DNA of 33,564 nt from an uncultured bacterium (GCA_905215625.1 CAJMQQ010000029.1:1-33564), one strand, 5' to 3'. Shown: positions 7,089 to 16,122, numbered from the stretch's first letter. Notes: generated by a model from the letters alone, not told the origin. Program-made: numbers and translations.

Positions 7089-8000
7089 ATGAAAAAAGAA
7101 AAAAAAGGACTGCATAGAAATTTCTGGAGCCAGGGATTTGCAGATAAAGCTTTTGATGTTATTAATTACGGCATTTTAGGACTAGTAGCTCTTTGTGTGC
7201 TATACCCACTATATTTTATAGTGATTGCATCATTTTCAGACCCGGTAGCGATCAATAATGGACAGGTATCCTTTTGGCCGGTAGGATTTAATACAACTGG
7301 ATACCAGAAAATTTTTGAAAATGTAAAAATTTGGCGTTCTTACAGCAATACGATTTTCTATACGGTAGTAGGTACTGGAATTAATATTTTTCTGACAATG
7401 ATGCTGGCCTATCCGCTTAGCCGCAAAAAGTTTTTTGCGAGAAAACCAATTACTCTTTTCGTTATGTTTACCATGTATTTTCAGGGAGGATTGATTCCTA
7501 CATATTTATGGATGAATGATTTAAACCTTTACAATACTCCATGGGTTATGGTTTTACTTCCGGCAATTAATGTATTTAATTTGATTATTGCGATTAACTT
7601 TATTAAAAATAACATTCCAGAAGAATTATATGAAGCAGCATCCATTGATGGCTGCAGCCATATTAAATTTTTCACGAGAATCGTGTTACCTTTATCAAAG
7701 ACGATTATTGTAGTACTAGTCCTTTATTATGGAGTAGCACATTGGAACGAGTTTATGAATGGTATGATTTATTTAAGAGATGAAGGGTTGTATCCATTAC
7801 AGCTTACATTGAGAAATATTCTGCTTCAAAACCAGGCTTCAGGTTTAGGAGATGTAGACAGTATTATTGAACAGCAAAAGGCCGCAGAACTGATAAAGTA
7901 TGGAGCAATTATTATTTCCACGCTGCCTGTATTAGTAATTTATCCATTTCTTCAAAAACACTTTGAAAAGGGAGTTATGGTTGGCTCTGTAAAGGGTTAA
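7089..8000 (+). CDS. ABC transporter permease, LplC/YtcP type
   Basis: This 303-residue carbohydrate permease has six predicted spans and the ATPase-docking loop beginning at E182 (EAASIDGCSHIKFFTRIVLP). The N-terminal pattern (FDVINYGILGLVALCVLYPLYFIVIASFSDP) and the C-terminal PVLVIYPFLQKHFEKGVMVGSVKG are characteristic of the LplC/CUT1 partner permease. Thirteen bases separate it from the upstream permease, and the lipoprotein gene follows after 36 bases. The three genes form one importer. A GGGGGAATGTTTT stretch provides the ribosome site. Confidence 0.94.
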   Translation: MKKEKKGLHRNFWSQGFADKAFDVINYGILGLVALCVLYPLYFIVIASFSDPVAINNGQVSFWPVGFNTTGYQKIFENVKIWRSYSNTIFYTVVGTGINIFLTMMLAYPLSRKKFFARKPITLFVMFTMYFQGGLIPTYLWMNDLNLYNTPWVMVLLPAINVFNLIIAINFIKNNIPEELYEAASIDGCSHIKFFTRIVLPLSKTIIVVLVLYYGVAHWNEFMNGMIYLRDEGLYPLQLTLRNILLQNQASGLGDVDSIIEQQKAAELIKYGAIIISTLPVLVIYPFLQKHFEKGVMVGSVKG

Positions 8001-8036
8001 TGCAAAAACATATATTATTTTTAGGAGGAAGAAACT

Positions 8037-9683
8037 ATGAAGAAAAAAACAACTGCATTACTGTTAACAGCTGCAATGGCAGTAACGGGACTTACGGCAT
8101 GTGTGCCAAAAGCAGAAAGTGAGACAACGGCTGCAGCGTCTTCAGCCACAGAAGGAGAGACAGCCGCAGAAGGATTTGAAATGAATAAAGAAGGGCTTCC
8201 GATTGTAAACCAGCCGATTACTTATGAAATTGCTGCAAGTACCCAGAAAAATAAAAATTTTAAGGATTTGGAATTTTTCCAAAACTTAGAAAAAGAAACC
8301 AATGTAATAGTTGATTGGAATATGTCTTCAGATGATGGATGGAATGAAAAAAAGAGCCTTTTATTTGCCAGCAATAAACTGCCGGACGCTTTCTATGGTC
8401 AGGGAATTTTAACAGATGTGGATATTATGAAATATGCTTCTCAGGGAATGCTGATTCCATTAAATGATTTGATTGATGAATATGCACCAAATTTAAAGGC
8501 TATTTTAGATGAGAATCCTCAGTACCGCAAACAGATTACAGCTCCGGATGGCAATATATATTCATTGCCGACTATCAATGAACTGAATCCGACAACTCAT
8601 GATAAGCTATTTATTAATAAAACCTGGCTGGATAATCTGGGACTGGAGGCACCGACAACTCCAGAAGAATTTGAAGCAGTTCTTCAGGCATTTAAGGAGC
8701 AGGATGCCAATGGAAATGGAGATCCAAATGATGAAATTCCATTTACCTTCCGTATGAGTTCCAGTGATCCATATAACCGCCAGCAAGGAATCCAGTCTTT
8801 GTTTGGCACATTTGGTCAGCTGGATGATATTTATCATTTTGTAATCAATGATGGAGAAGTGGTGTATACTCCAACCACAGAGCCGTATAAGCAGGCAATT
8901 TCCTGGTTCAATTCCTTATATGAAAAAGGTTTAATTGACAAAGAAGTATTTACTCATGACTTTAATGTTTATGTCGCAAAAATTCAAGATCCAGGTAAGA
9001 TTGTAGGTATGTTTCTGGGATGGAGCGGAAATGCTACGGCAGCGGCAAATAAAGACGATTATGTAGCAATGGCACCATTGGTAAACACCAATGGAGAGCA
9101 GATTTGGAGAACTGTTGATGCCAAAATTATTTCTAAAGGTTCATTTGCTATTACCAATCAGGCAGAGCATCCAGAAGTATTAATGCGTTGGATTGATGAA
9201 TCTTATGATTTAGAAACATCTCTGGAAATTTGTCAGGGACTGATTGGACATGCTTTAGAAGTTACAGAAGATGGTAGATACCAGCAGATGAAATTACCGG
9301 AAGGCACGACACTGGATACCGTGATTCATGATTTTGGTCCTGGAAATGATGGTACATTTGCAGTTATGAAGCCAATTATCGAAAAGCTGAATTTAAATGC
9401 AAACTTAACAGAAAGAAAAGAACTGGATGAATTTTACTCTCAGTACAATGTTCCGGCAGAAGATATGTATCCAAACGTATTCTTTACAGAAGATGAAATT
9501 GAAGAAATCGGCGTTCTTCAGACAGACATTGATTCGTATGTTGCACAGAAGTATGCCGGATGGATTGTAGAAGGCGGAGTAGAGGAAGAATGGGACAGCT
9601 TCCAGAAAAAATTGAAAGATATGAATGTAGACCGTTATATTGAAATTTATAAGAATGCCTACGAAAGATACAGTGCAGAATAA
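8037..9683 (+). CDS. Extracellular solute-binding lipoprotein of the sugar importer
   Basis: The 548-residue product opens with a lysine-rich signal and the lipobox LTAC (C22), so it is anchored by lipid at the membrane outer face. A Thr/Ala/Glu-rich spacer follows to about residue 48. The core is a large family-1 type binding protein related to LplA. Residues 223-233 (DANGNGDPNDE) form an EF-hand-like calcium loop, placed as in the alginate-binding proteins AlgQ1/AlgQ2 and related unsaturated-disaccharide binders. This supports, without proving, an acidic oligosaccharide ligand. AGGAGGAAGAAACT precedes the ATG. A strong terminator-like hairpin follows the gene. Confidence 0.92.
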   Translation: MKKKTTALLLTAAMAVTGLTACVPKAESETTAAASSATEGETAAEGFEMNKEGLPIVNQPITYEIAASTQKNKNFKDLEFFQNLEKETNVIVDWNMSSDDGWNEKKSLLFASNKLPDAFYGQGILTDVDIMKYASQGMLIPLNDLIDEYAPNLKAILDENPQYRKQITAPDGNIYSLPTINELNPTTHDKLFINKTWLDNLGLEAPTTPEEFEAVLQAFKEQDANGNGDPNDEIPFTFRMSSSDPYNRQQGIQSLFGTFGQLDDIYHFVINDGEVVYTPTTEPYKQAISWFNSLYEKGLIDKEVFTHDFNVYVAKIQDPGKIVGMFLGWSGNATAAANKDDYVAMAPLVNTNGEQIWRTVDAKIISKGSFAITNQAEHPEVLMRWIDESYDLETSLEICQGLIGHALEVTEDGRYQQMKLPEGTTLDTVIHDFGPGNDGTFAVMKPIIEKLNLNANLTERKELDEFYSQYNVPAEDMYPNVFFTEDEIEEIGVLQTDIDSYVAQKYAGWIVEGGVEEEWDSFQKKLKDMNVDRYIEIYKNAYERYSAE

Positions 9684-9712
9684 AACCGTTTTATAAGTAG
9701 TAGCCAGTTAGA

Positions 9713-9760
9713 AGAGCGCTGCGCCAGAGGAAATGACTGAGTCCGGTGCAGCGCTCTTTT
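9713..9760 (+). terminator. Intrinsic terminator between transporter and enzyme genes
   Basis: AGAGCGCTGC (9713-9722) pairs with GCAGCGCTCT (9748-9757), and three further pairs (one wobble) extend the stem. TTTT and, after CTCG, a second TTTT follow. The hairpin ends about 15 bases before the ribosome site of the sulfatase gene. It probably works as a partial terminator that lets some transcription enter the enzyme genes, since no good promoter is seen between them. Confidence 0.75.
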
Positions 9761-9789
9761 CTCGTTTTAACAAAAGGAGAGACAGATAT

Positions 9790-11241
9790 ATGAAACCACA
9801 TATTATTATTATTATGGCCGATCAGCTGCGGGCCGATGTATTAGGAAAAGGATTTACCCCGAATATTGATGCTATTGGGGAAGAGGGAGTTTGTTTTGAC
9901 AGGGCCTATTGTGGCTGCCCCTTGTGCGTCCCGGCAAGAGGCGTGGTATTTACTGGAACGTTTCCGAACAGAAACGGTTCTTTGATTAATCCGTGGGAGC
10001 CTGGTGATGCTGAGGCGGGAAATGTAAAAGCCGGAATTGAAAATTTATATGAATTGATGGAGAAGGACTGGGACAGCATTCATAGTGGAAAACAGCATCT
10101 GTTTACAGAAGGAGGAAAGCTGGAAAAGCGCGAAAATTCAAAGACAAGATGGTTTTCCACGGAAGAGAGTTATAAAGAGTTTTTGAAAGAGCATGGAAAA
10201 CCTATGCCAGGAGGACCTGCATTTCGAATGAGAGTTCCGGAAATGGTGAGTGGCAAAGCTACGCATGTAGCAAGCTATTCGAATGCCAATACGGGCTGTT
10301 ATGATCCTGGCGAAGAGTTTTATTTTGATGGTTATTTTGCAAAGAAGGCGCTGGAAGGAATCCGCTTAAGAGATACCAGTCGTCCTTTATTGTTAAATGC
10401 AATGTTTTTAGCACCTCATCCCCCTCTTCAGATACCGGAACCCTGGTTTAGTAAGGTAACAGACAGTGATTTCGAACTGCCTGAAAATGTAGGAGTGTAT
10501 TATCCGCATCAGTCTCCTCTTCAGATGTATAACCTTCCAGGGGTAGTAGGTGCACGTTATGATAGAGAACACTGGAAAGAAGCGTGGAGAGTTTATCTGG
10601 GTTTGGTTGCCATGCTGGATAAATATGTAGGACAACTTATAGATGAATTAAAATCCCAGGGAATTTATGAGGATAGCTTAATCGTATTCACAAGTGATCA
10701 CGGAGAAATGCTGGGATCTCATGGATTATTCCAAAAGATGTGTATGTATGAAGAAGCGGCAAGAATACCTCTTTTTATGAAGTTTCCGCATGGAAACTAT
10801 AAAGGAACCAAAATTTCACAGACAGTTAGTCATGTGGATTTTATGCCTACTTTATGTGAGTTTTTGGATATTCATCCGTCTAATGCTATGGATGGAACGT
10901 CTTTGATGCCATTAATTTCAGGAGATTATAAAGGAAATGAAGAGGGAACTGCTTTTATTCAATATGACGGAAATGGTGCATTGTCAAATTTCCAGCGGTG
11001 TATTGTAAAGGGAGAGTATAAACTGATTGTAGATTTCTTTAAAGACGAGACTTATTATGAATTGTATCATTTATCTGAAGACAGACAGGAAACCATAAAT
11101 TTGATGTTTGATCCAGAGTATGATGACCGGGCGAAAAGTTTGGCAGCAGATCTGGCTCACCATATGATACAGACCGGAGATCATTTGGACGTTCCATCGT
11201 TTCAGCCAGAGGAATTTCGTAATATGTATGGAGGAATATAA
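9790..11241 (+). CDS. Cytoplasmic S1-family sulfatase
   Basis: The ATG at 9790 is preferred over one at 9733, because AAAGGAGA lies nine bases before it and the earlier codon sits inside the terminator loop. The 483-residue protein carries the type I sulfatase signature CVPAR at residues 46-50, in which C46 would become formylglycine, along with metal-binding DQ (11-12) and SDHGE (302-306). No signal peptide is present, so it acts in the cytoplasm on imported sugar. The cysteine-type site needs an anaerobic sulfatase-maturing enzyme, which is not encoded here. The gene ends directly at the next ATG. The position of the sulfate removed cannot be read from sequence. Confidence 0.93.
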   Translation: MKPHIIIIMADQLRADVLGKGFTPNIDAIGEEGVCFDRAYCGCPLCVPARGVVFTGTFPNRNGSLINPWEPGDAEAGNVKAGIENLYELMEKDWDSIHSGKQHLFTEGGKLEKRENSKTRWFSTEESYKEFLKEHGKPMPGGPAFRMRVPEMVSGKATHVASYSNANTGCYDPGEEFYFDGYFAKKALEGIRLRDTSRPLLLNAMFLAPHPPLQIPEPWFSKVTDSDFELPENVGVYYPHQSPLQMYNLPGVVGARYDREHWKEAWRVYLGLVAMLDKYVGQLIDELKSQGIYEDSLIVFTSDHGEMLGSHGLFQKMCMYEEAARIPLFMKFPHGNYKGTKISQTVSHVDFMPTLCEFLDIHPSNAMDGTSLMPLISGDYKGNEEGTAFIQYDGNGALSNFQRCIVKGEYKLIVDFFKDETYYELYHLSEDRQETINLMFDPEYDDRAKSLAADLAHHMIQTGDHLDVPSFQPEEFRNMYGGI

Positions 11242-12954
11242 ATGCATACAAAAGAAGACTATCAACGTTTGCTGTTAAAATTGCTGGAGCCATTGAAAGG
11301 ACGATACAGCGAAAATGGTGCTAAAGTATACTTAAAGGGTGCCGGAGCTTCTTATCCAGAAGAAATCATTGAAATGGAGGCTTTTGCCAGACCTCTTTGG
11401 GGATTGGTACCCTTTTGGGCTGGCGGAGGAAGAGATGAATTTTGGGAAAAACAATATCAAAAAGGTCTTTTAGCCGGCACCGATCCTAAAAATAAAGAAT
11501 ATTGGGGAGAATGTGGAGATTGTGATCAGCGATTTGTCGAAATGGCTCCTATTGCATGTGGCCTTTTAATGGCACCCCATATTTTGTGGGAGCCATTTAA
11601 TCAGCGGCAAAAGGAACATATTGCATCCTGGCTTTATCAGATCAATCATCATGAACTTCCAAAATGTAATTGGTACTATTTCCGAATATTAGTAAATCTG
11701 GCATTGAAGAATAGAAAATGCCCATATAGTGAAGAACTTTTGAAATCTGATTTGGAATATATGGAACAGTGTTATTTAGGCGATGGCTGGTACGTAGACG
11801 GAGTATCCAGACAAAAGGATTACTACAGTGCCTTTGCAATGGAGTTTTACAGTCAAATTTTTGTGGTTTTTGCAGAGACAGAAGAAAACAGAGGACAGTG
11901 TATACGATTAAAAGACAGAGCCAGAAAATTCCAGAGGGAATTTGTTTACTGGTTTGATAAGACAGGAGCGGCGTTGCCTTATGGACGTTCTCTAACCTAC
12001 CGGTTTGCTCAGGCGGCATCCTGGTCGGCTGCATTGTTTTCTGATGCAGCAGAACTGGAATTTGGTGAGATAAAAGGAATTATTAATCGAAATATCCGTT
12101 ATTGGATAAAAAAAGATATTTTTCAGGGAGATGAAGTTTTAAGCGTAGGGTACGGGTATGCGAATTTATCCATGGCAGAAAAGTATAATGCACCAGGAAG
12201 TCCATATTGGTGTTTGAAAGTATTTTTGATTTTGGCATTAGAAGATGAACATCCGTACTGGAAGGCAGAGGAAAAAGAACTTCCGCCGCTGGATTTTATA
12301 CATCCAATGGTACATGCAGATATGTTGGTACAGCATTGGGGAAAAGAAGCCTGTGGATATGTTCCTGCTGTGTATAACCAGAATGTTCTGGGACATTTTG
12401 TGGAAAAGTATGGAAAGTTTGTTTATTCTACGCGATTTGGATTTTCGATAGCTCATTCATCTGAAAACATTTCAGAAGCAGCGCCAGATAGTATGCTGGC
12501 ATTAGTTCCAGAAGGAGAACAGCGGGTTTATGTTCGGACTAGAAGTTTGGATTATAAAATTTACGAGGATCGAATTTACTCAAAGTGGAGTCCGATAAAA
12601 GGAGTGGTTATTGAAACAACCATTTTGCCTGCTCCTTTTGGGCATATACGGGAACACGTGATTGAAAGCAAGGATTTTTATAAAGCATACGAATGTGGAT
12701 TTGCAATAGCAAAGTCAGAACCAGGGTTTGAAGTGTCGGCAGAAGGAGGAGACGTTCAGGTTAAAAATCTCTGTCAGTTTTGCAGAGTAAAATCTTTCAT
12801 ACAAGCAGAGGATGACAGACAAATAGGAGTACCGTATATAATCGCTGCGGACCCTAACACCAATGTACTTTATAAAAATACAGTGATTCCTGCTATGATG
12901 TTCGATATTAAGCCGGGAATAACTGTGATTAAAACACAGGTAGAGACTCGATAA
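11242..12954 (+). CDS. DUF2264 protein, probable uronoside-processing enzyme
   Basis: This 570-residue protein matches DUF2264 (PF10022) in its N-terminal region: KGAGASYPEEIIEMEAFARPLWGLVPFWAGGG (residues about 28-59), then WYYFRILVNLALK and DGWYVDGVSRQKDYYSAFAMEFY around 190. The pattern suggests an alpha/alpha-toroid followed by a beta-rich C-terminal half. From memory, some DUF2264 relatives were placed in CAZy as beta-glucuronidases (GH154); I cannot verify that this one belongs. There is no signal peptide. The start codon abuts the sulfatase stop, and GGAGG within the sulfatase end serves as ribosome site, so the two are translationally coupled. A role on uronic-acid sugars is inferred from its neighbours. 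Confidence 0.8.
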   Translation: MHTKEDYQRLLLKLLEPLKGRYSENGAKVYLKGAGASYPEEIIEMEAFARPLWGLVPFWAGGGRDEFWEKQYQKGLLAGTDPKNKEYWGECGDCDQRFVEMAPIACGLLMAPHILWEPFNQRQKEHIASWLYQINHHELPKCNWYYFRILVNLALKNRKCPYSEELLKSDLEYMEQCYLGDGWYVDGVSRQKDYYSAFAMEFYSQIFVVFAETEENRGQCIRLKDRARKFQREFVYWFDKTGAALPYGRSLTYRFAQAASWSAALFSDAAELEFGEIKGIINRNIRYWIKKDIFQGDEVLSVGYGYANLSMAEKYNAPGSPYWCLKVFLILALEDEHPYWKAEEKELPPLDFIHPMVHADMLVQHWGKEACGYVPAVYNQNVLGHFVEKYGKFVYSTRFGFSIAHSSENISEAAPDSMLALVPEGEQRVYVRTRSLDYKIYEDRIYSKWSPIKGVVIETTILPAPFGHIREHVIESKDFYKAYECGFAIAKSEPGFEVSAEGGDVQVKNLCQFCRVKSFIQAEDDRQIGVPYIIAADPNTNVLYKNTVIPAMMFDIKPGITVIKTQVETR

Positions 12955-12979
12955 TTGTAATCTATAAGGAGAGAATAGA

Positions 12980-14152
12980 ATGAATTTACAAGAATTTGAA
13001 CAGTATAAAATGGTTACAGAAAGAGAAGTTAAAGAAGCGCTGGATATGGCGGCAAATCAGTCTGAATTTGCGCTCAGCAGATTTGGAACCAGGTTTAAAC
13101 ACATTTTCAGTACCAACCAGTTTTATACAGAAGCACAGAATAATCAGTGGACCAACGGATTTTGGACAGGAGAATTGTGGCTGGCATATGAATACACAGA
13201 AAATAAGAAATTTTTAGAAACCGCAATGGTACACACAAAAAGTTTCCGAGACAGAGCGGAACACCGGATTGAAACAGATACTCATGATTTGGGATTTTTA
13301 TACAGTCCGTCCTGCGTGGCAGCTTATAAATTAACAGGGGACTTGGAAGCAAAAAAAACGGCACTGATGGCAGCAGATATGCTGTTAGAGCGATTTCATG
13401 AAAAAGGCCAGTTTTTACAGGCATGGGGCGCATTAAATGAGCCGGGAAATTATCGGCTTATTATTGACTGTCTGTTAAATCTACCGCTTCTTTACTGGGC
13501 CAGTGAAGAGACTGGAAACCCCATTTATAAAGAAAAAGCAGATGCCCACATTCATACAGCATTAAAGGTTCTTATTCGTCCAGATTATTCTGCTTATCAT
13601 ACATTTTTCTTTGATCCGGAGACAGGAGAGCCGGAAAAGGGGGTTACGCATCAGGGATATTCTGCAGATTCTGCATGGTCCAGAGGACAGGCATGGGGGA
13701 TTTATGGTATTGCGCTCAGTTATCGATATACGCGAAAAGCCGAGTACATTGAACTGTTCGATCGTGTTACGGGATATTTTTTAGAGCATCTTCCTAAAAA
13801 CTTGATTCCATATTGGGATTTTATTTTCACAGATGGAAGCGACGAGCCAAGGGATTCATCTTCAGCAGCAATTGCTGTCTGTGGTATGCTGGAGATGGCC
13901 AAATATTTAGATGGTGGGAAACAGGAATTTTATATAAACGCAGCAAAACGTTTAATGAAAGCATTGTATGATGACTGTGCAGTTAAAGACACCACAATAT
14001 CGGATGGTCAGCTCCTTCATGGCGTGTATGGAAGAAAAACGCCGTATAATGATTGTATTGACCATGGAATTGATGAATGTAACTTGTGGGGAGATTATTT
14101 TTATGTAGAGGGACTGATGAGGCTTTATAAAGAGTGGAATCCTTATTGGTAA
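12980..14152 (+). CDS. GH88 unsaturated glucuronyl hydrolase
   Basis: This 390-residue protein matches family GH88. Landmarks are NGFWTGELWLAYEYT (59-73), the HDLGF block with D103, and IIDCLLNLPLLYWA with D163. The spacing of D103 and D163 agrees with the two catalytic aspartates (D88 and D149) of the Bacillus sp. GL1 enzyme. SRGQAWGIYGIALSYRYT and the C-terminal DECNLWGDYFYVEGL block are also typical. The enzyme hydrates the 4,5-double bond of unsaturated uronic acid at the non-reducing end of lyase products, releasing the uronate. No signal peptide is present, so the substrate must be imported. AAGGAGAGA precedes the ATG. Confidence 0.92.
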   Translation: MNLQEFEQYKMVTEREVKEALDMAANQSEFALSRFGTRFKHIFSTNQFYTEAQNNQWTNGFWTGELWLAYEYTENKKFLETAMVHTKSFRDRAEHRIETDTHDLGFLYSPSCVAAYKLTGDLEAKKTALMAADMLLERFHEKGQFLQAWGALNEPGNYRLIIDCLLNLPLLYWASEETGNPIYKEKADAHIHTALKVLIRPDYSAYHTFFFDPETGEPEKGVTHQGYSADSAWSRGQAWGIYGIALSYRYTRKAEYIELFDRVTGYFLEHLPKNLIPYWDFIFTDGSDEPRDSSSAAIAVCGMLEMAKYLDGGKQEFYINAAKRLMKALYDDCAVKDTTISDGQLLHGVYGRKTPYNDCIDHGIDECNLWGDYFYVEGLMRLYKEWNPYW

Positions 14153-14200
14153 AGGTTCTTGTATTTACCGGCAAATGATGCAGAAGGAGGTAATATAACG

Positions 14201-16054
14201 TTGAAAGAGTTGTGCAGAACAGTACTTGCAGAATGGTGTCAAAAACTAGCCGATCTGCAGATATCGGGCACAGGATATTCCAGGCTGGATGGAGCAATTT
14301 TATGTCCTGCTTGCGGGAAAATTCATGGAAGATGCGCAGAAGCGATGTATCCATTTTTAAGAATGGCAGAGGAAGAAGAAATCAGCGGTTTAGATGGATG
14401 GAAAAAACGGCAGGAAGACTGGATTGCACGGGCAGAAAAATTATTTTTCTGGGCAGAAGCAACAGTATCTCAAGAAGATGGTTCTTTACTTAATGACATT
14501 GATTCAGGATGGACTGGAATTACGGTTTTTTATGTAATTCAGCTTTCAAACTGTCTGCATTTTCATAGTTCTTTATTAAAGGAAAAGACGAAAAAAATTT
14601 GGATAGAGCGACTGAAAAAAGCAGCAGAATTTCTATATCATTTTGATGGTTTATTGGATAACAATATTAACTATCCAATAGCAAACGCTCTTGCTCTGCA
14701 TCAGTGCGGAATGGTATTGCATGAACAAAAATATATAGAAAAGGCAGCAGAATTTGCTGCAGTGTCAGAATCTGTATTTACAGAAAATGGTTTGCTGTTT
14801 GGAGAGGGAGTTCCTCGATTAAGAAAAAGTCCCGGAGGCTGTCAGCCAGTAGATATTGGATACAATCTGGAAGAAACGCTTCCATCTATGGCTTTATATG
14901 GATGGGAGAGCCAGAATAAGAAAATTTTGGATCTTGCGATAAAGAGCCTGATGGCACATTTGGATTTTTTTCTATTTGATGGTGGAATCAATAACAGTTT
15001 CGGAACAAGAAATTACAAATGGAGTTATTGGGGGAGCAGAACTTCAGATGGCTGCGGACTGGGATACTTACTGACAGCCAGAATTCTAAGAGATAAACAG
15101 CCAGAAGAAAGCAGAAGAGCAGCCGGGGCAGCATTAAAAAATTTACAGATGCTGAAGTTATGTACACAAGAAGGATTGCTTTGCGGAGGCCCGCATTATA
15201 TTTCTGCGAAGCAGTCACCTTGTGTTCATCATACTTTTACACATGCTAAAGTACTGGCAGAAATTTTAGATAGGGGATTAGATACAGAGGACATTGAACA
15301 ATATCAGAACCTGGCTGATTTAGACAGAAAGGAACCAGAAAAACAAGATAGTATACCTGAACTCAAGTATTTTCAGGAACTATCCAGCTGGCTTCTCTCT
15401 TCCCAACAGATAAAAGCATGTGTAACGGCGTACGACTGGGAATATATGCCAGGAGGTCACGTTAGTGGAGGAACGCTTTCTTTATTACAGCATAAAGATA
15501 TGGGAATGCTGATATGTGCTGGAATGGGAGAATATAGTTTAAAGGAACCAAATAACATGCAGGTTCCATATAAAGTAGTACAGGAATGTCTGGCATTTCG
15601 AATAGAAACGTTGATAGATGGATGTATATACAGCAGTATTTATGAAGAACAGGCAAAACTTACTTGTTGTCAGGAACAGGGAATGGTTTGTTTAAGAGCA
15701 GACGGATACTTAAAGGATATCCGTCATAGATTGCCGGGCACAGGAAAAATTCCGTATTATTTTGAGTATAAATTTGGAGAAAATCAGTTACAAATAGAAG
15801 CTTCTTTTTTACAGGGAAGATTTATTTGCCCATTTATCAGCAGAGCAGATGAGGCAATACTCTTTGAACAGGATATTCAAAAAATAGAGTTTATGAAAAA
15901 TAATCATAAGTTATCTGTTGAATATCAAGGGGATATAGAATTTCCTTATGGAATGAATCGAATATTTAATCTGATTCCTGGTTTGCAGGCTGTCAGGATG
16001 GACATAGTCCCATCTCAAAGCTCTAATATTGCTAGAATCCGTATTCTGTGGTAA
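14201..16054 (+). CDS. Uncharacterised toroid-like protein of the uronide cluster
   Basis: The best start is TTG at 14201, because AGAAGGAGG lies ten bases before it; an upstream TTG at 14159 has no such support. The 617-residue protein is not one I recognise. Near its N terminus it has C35-P-A-C38-G-K-I-H-G-R-C45, a possible metal site. The first 400 residues are helix-rich with repeated LAL/AAEF patterns, suggesting an alpha/alpha toroid, and include NYKWSYWGSRTSDG (271-284) and H343, H344 and H348. The last 200 residues look beta-rich. The layout resembles heparinase II/III-like or hydrolase toroids, but a function cannot be stated. Absence of a signal peptide places it in the cytoplasm. 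Confidence 0.7.
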   Translation: MKELCRTVLAEWCQKLADLQISGTGYSRLDGAILCPACGKIHGRCAEAMYPFLRMAEEEEISGLDGWKKRQEDWIARAEKLFFWAEATVSQEDGSLLNDIDSGWTGITVFYVIQLSNCLHFHSSLLKEKTKKIWIERLKKAAEFLYHFDGLLDNNINYPIANALALHQCGMVLHEQKYIEKAAEFAAVSESVFTENGLLFGEGVPRLRKSPGGCQPVDIGYNLEETLPSMALYGWESQNKKILDLAIKSLMAHLDFFLFDGGINNSFGTRNYKWSYWGSRTSDGCGLGYLLTARILRDKQPEESRRAAGAALKNLQMLKLCTQEGLLCGGPHYISAKQSPCVHHTFTHAKVLAEILDRGLDTEDIEQYQNLADLDRKEPEKQDSIPELKYFQELSSWLLSSQQIKACVTAYDWEYMPGGHVSGGTLSLLQHKDMGMLICAGMGEYSLKEPNNMQVPYKVVQECLAFRIETLIDGCIYSSIYEEQAKLTCCQEQGMVCLRADGYLKDIRHRLPGTGKIPYYFEYKFGENQLQIEASFLQGRFICPFISRADEAILFEQDIQKIEFMKNNHKLSVEYQGDIEFPYGMNRIFNLIPGLQAVRMDIVPSQSSNIARIRILW

Positions 16055-16122
16055 ACTAACCATATTGGCGTCTTTTGTACGTCGGAATGGCTCGTAGAGA
16101 ATCACAGAAATGGAATTTATGT

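Noticed and set aside
9733..9789. Extended start of the sulfatase
   Set aside because: The codon lies in the terminator loop and the extra residues match nothing in the family; the 9790 start has a proper ribosome site.
14159..14200. Earlier TTG start for the last cluster gene
   Set aside because: No ribosome site precedes it, while AGAAGGAGG sits just before the TTG at 14201.
16055..16122. Terminator after the sugar cluster
   Set aside because: Only a four-pair TGGT/ACCA stem without a T-run is present, so readthrough into the exonuclease gene is possible and no terminator is claimed.
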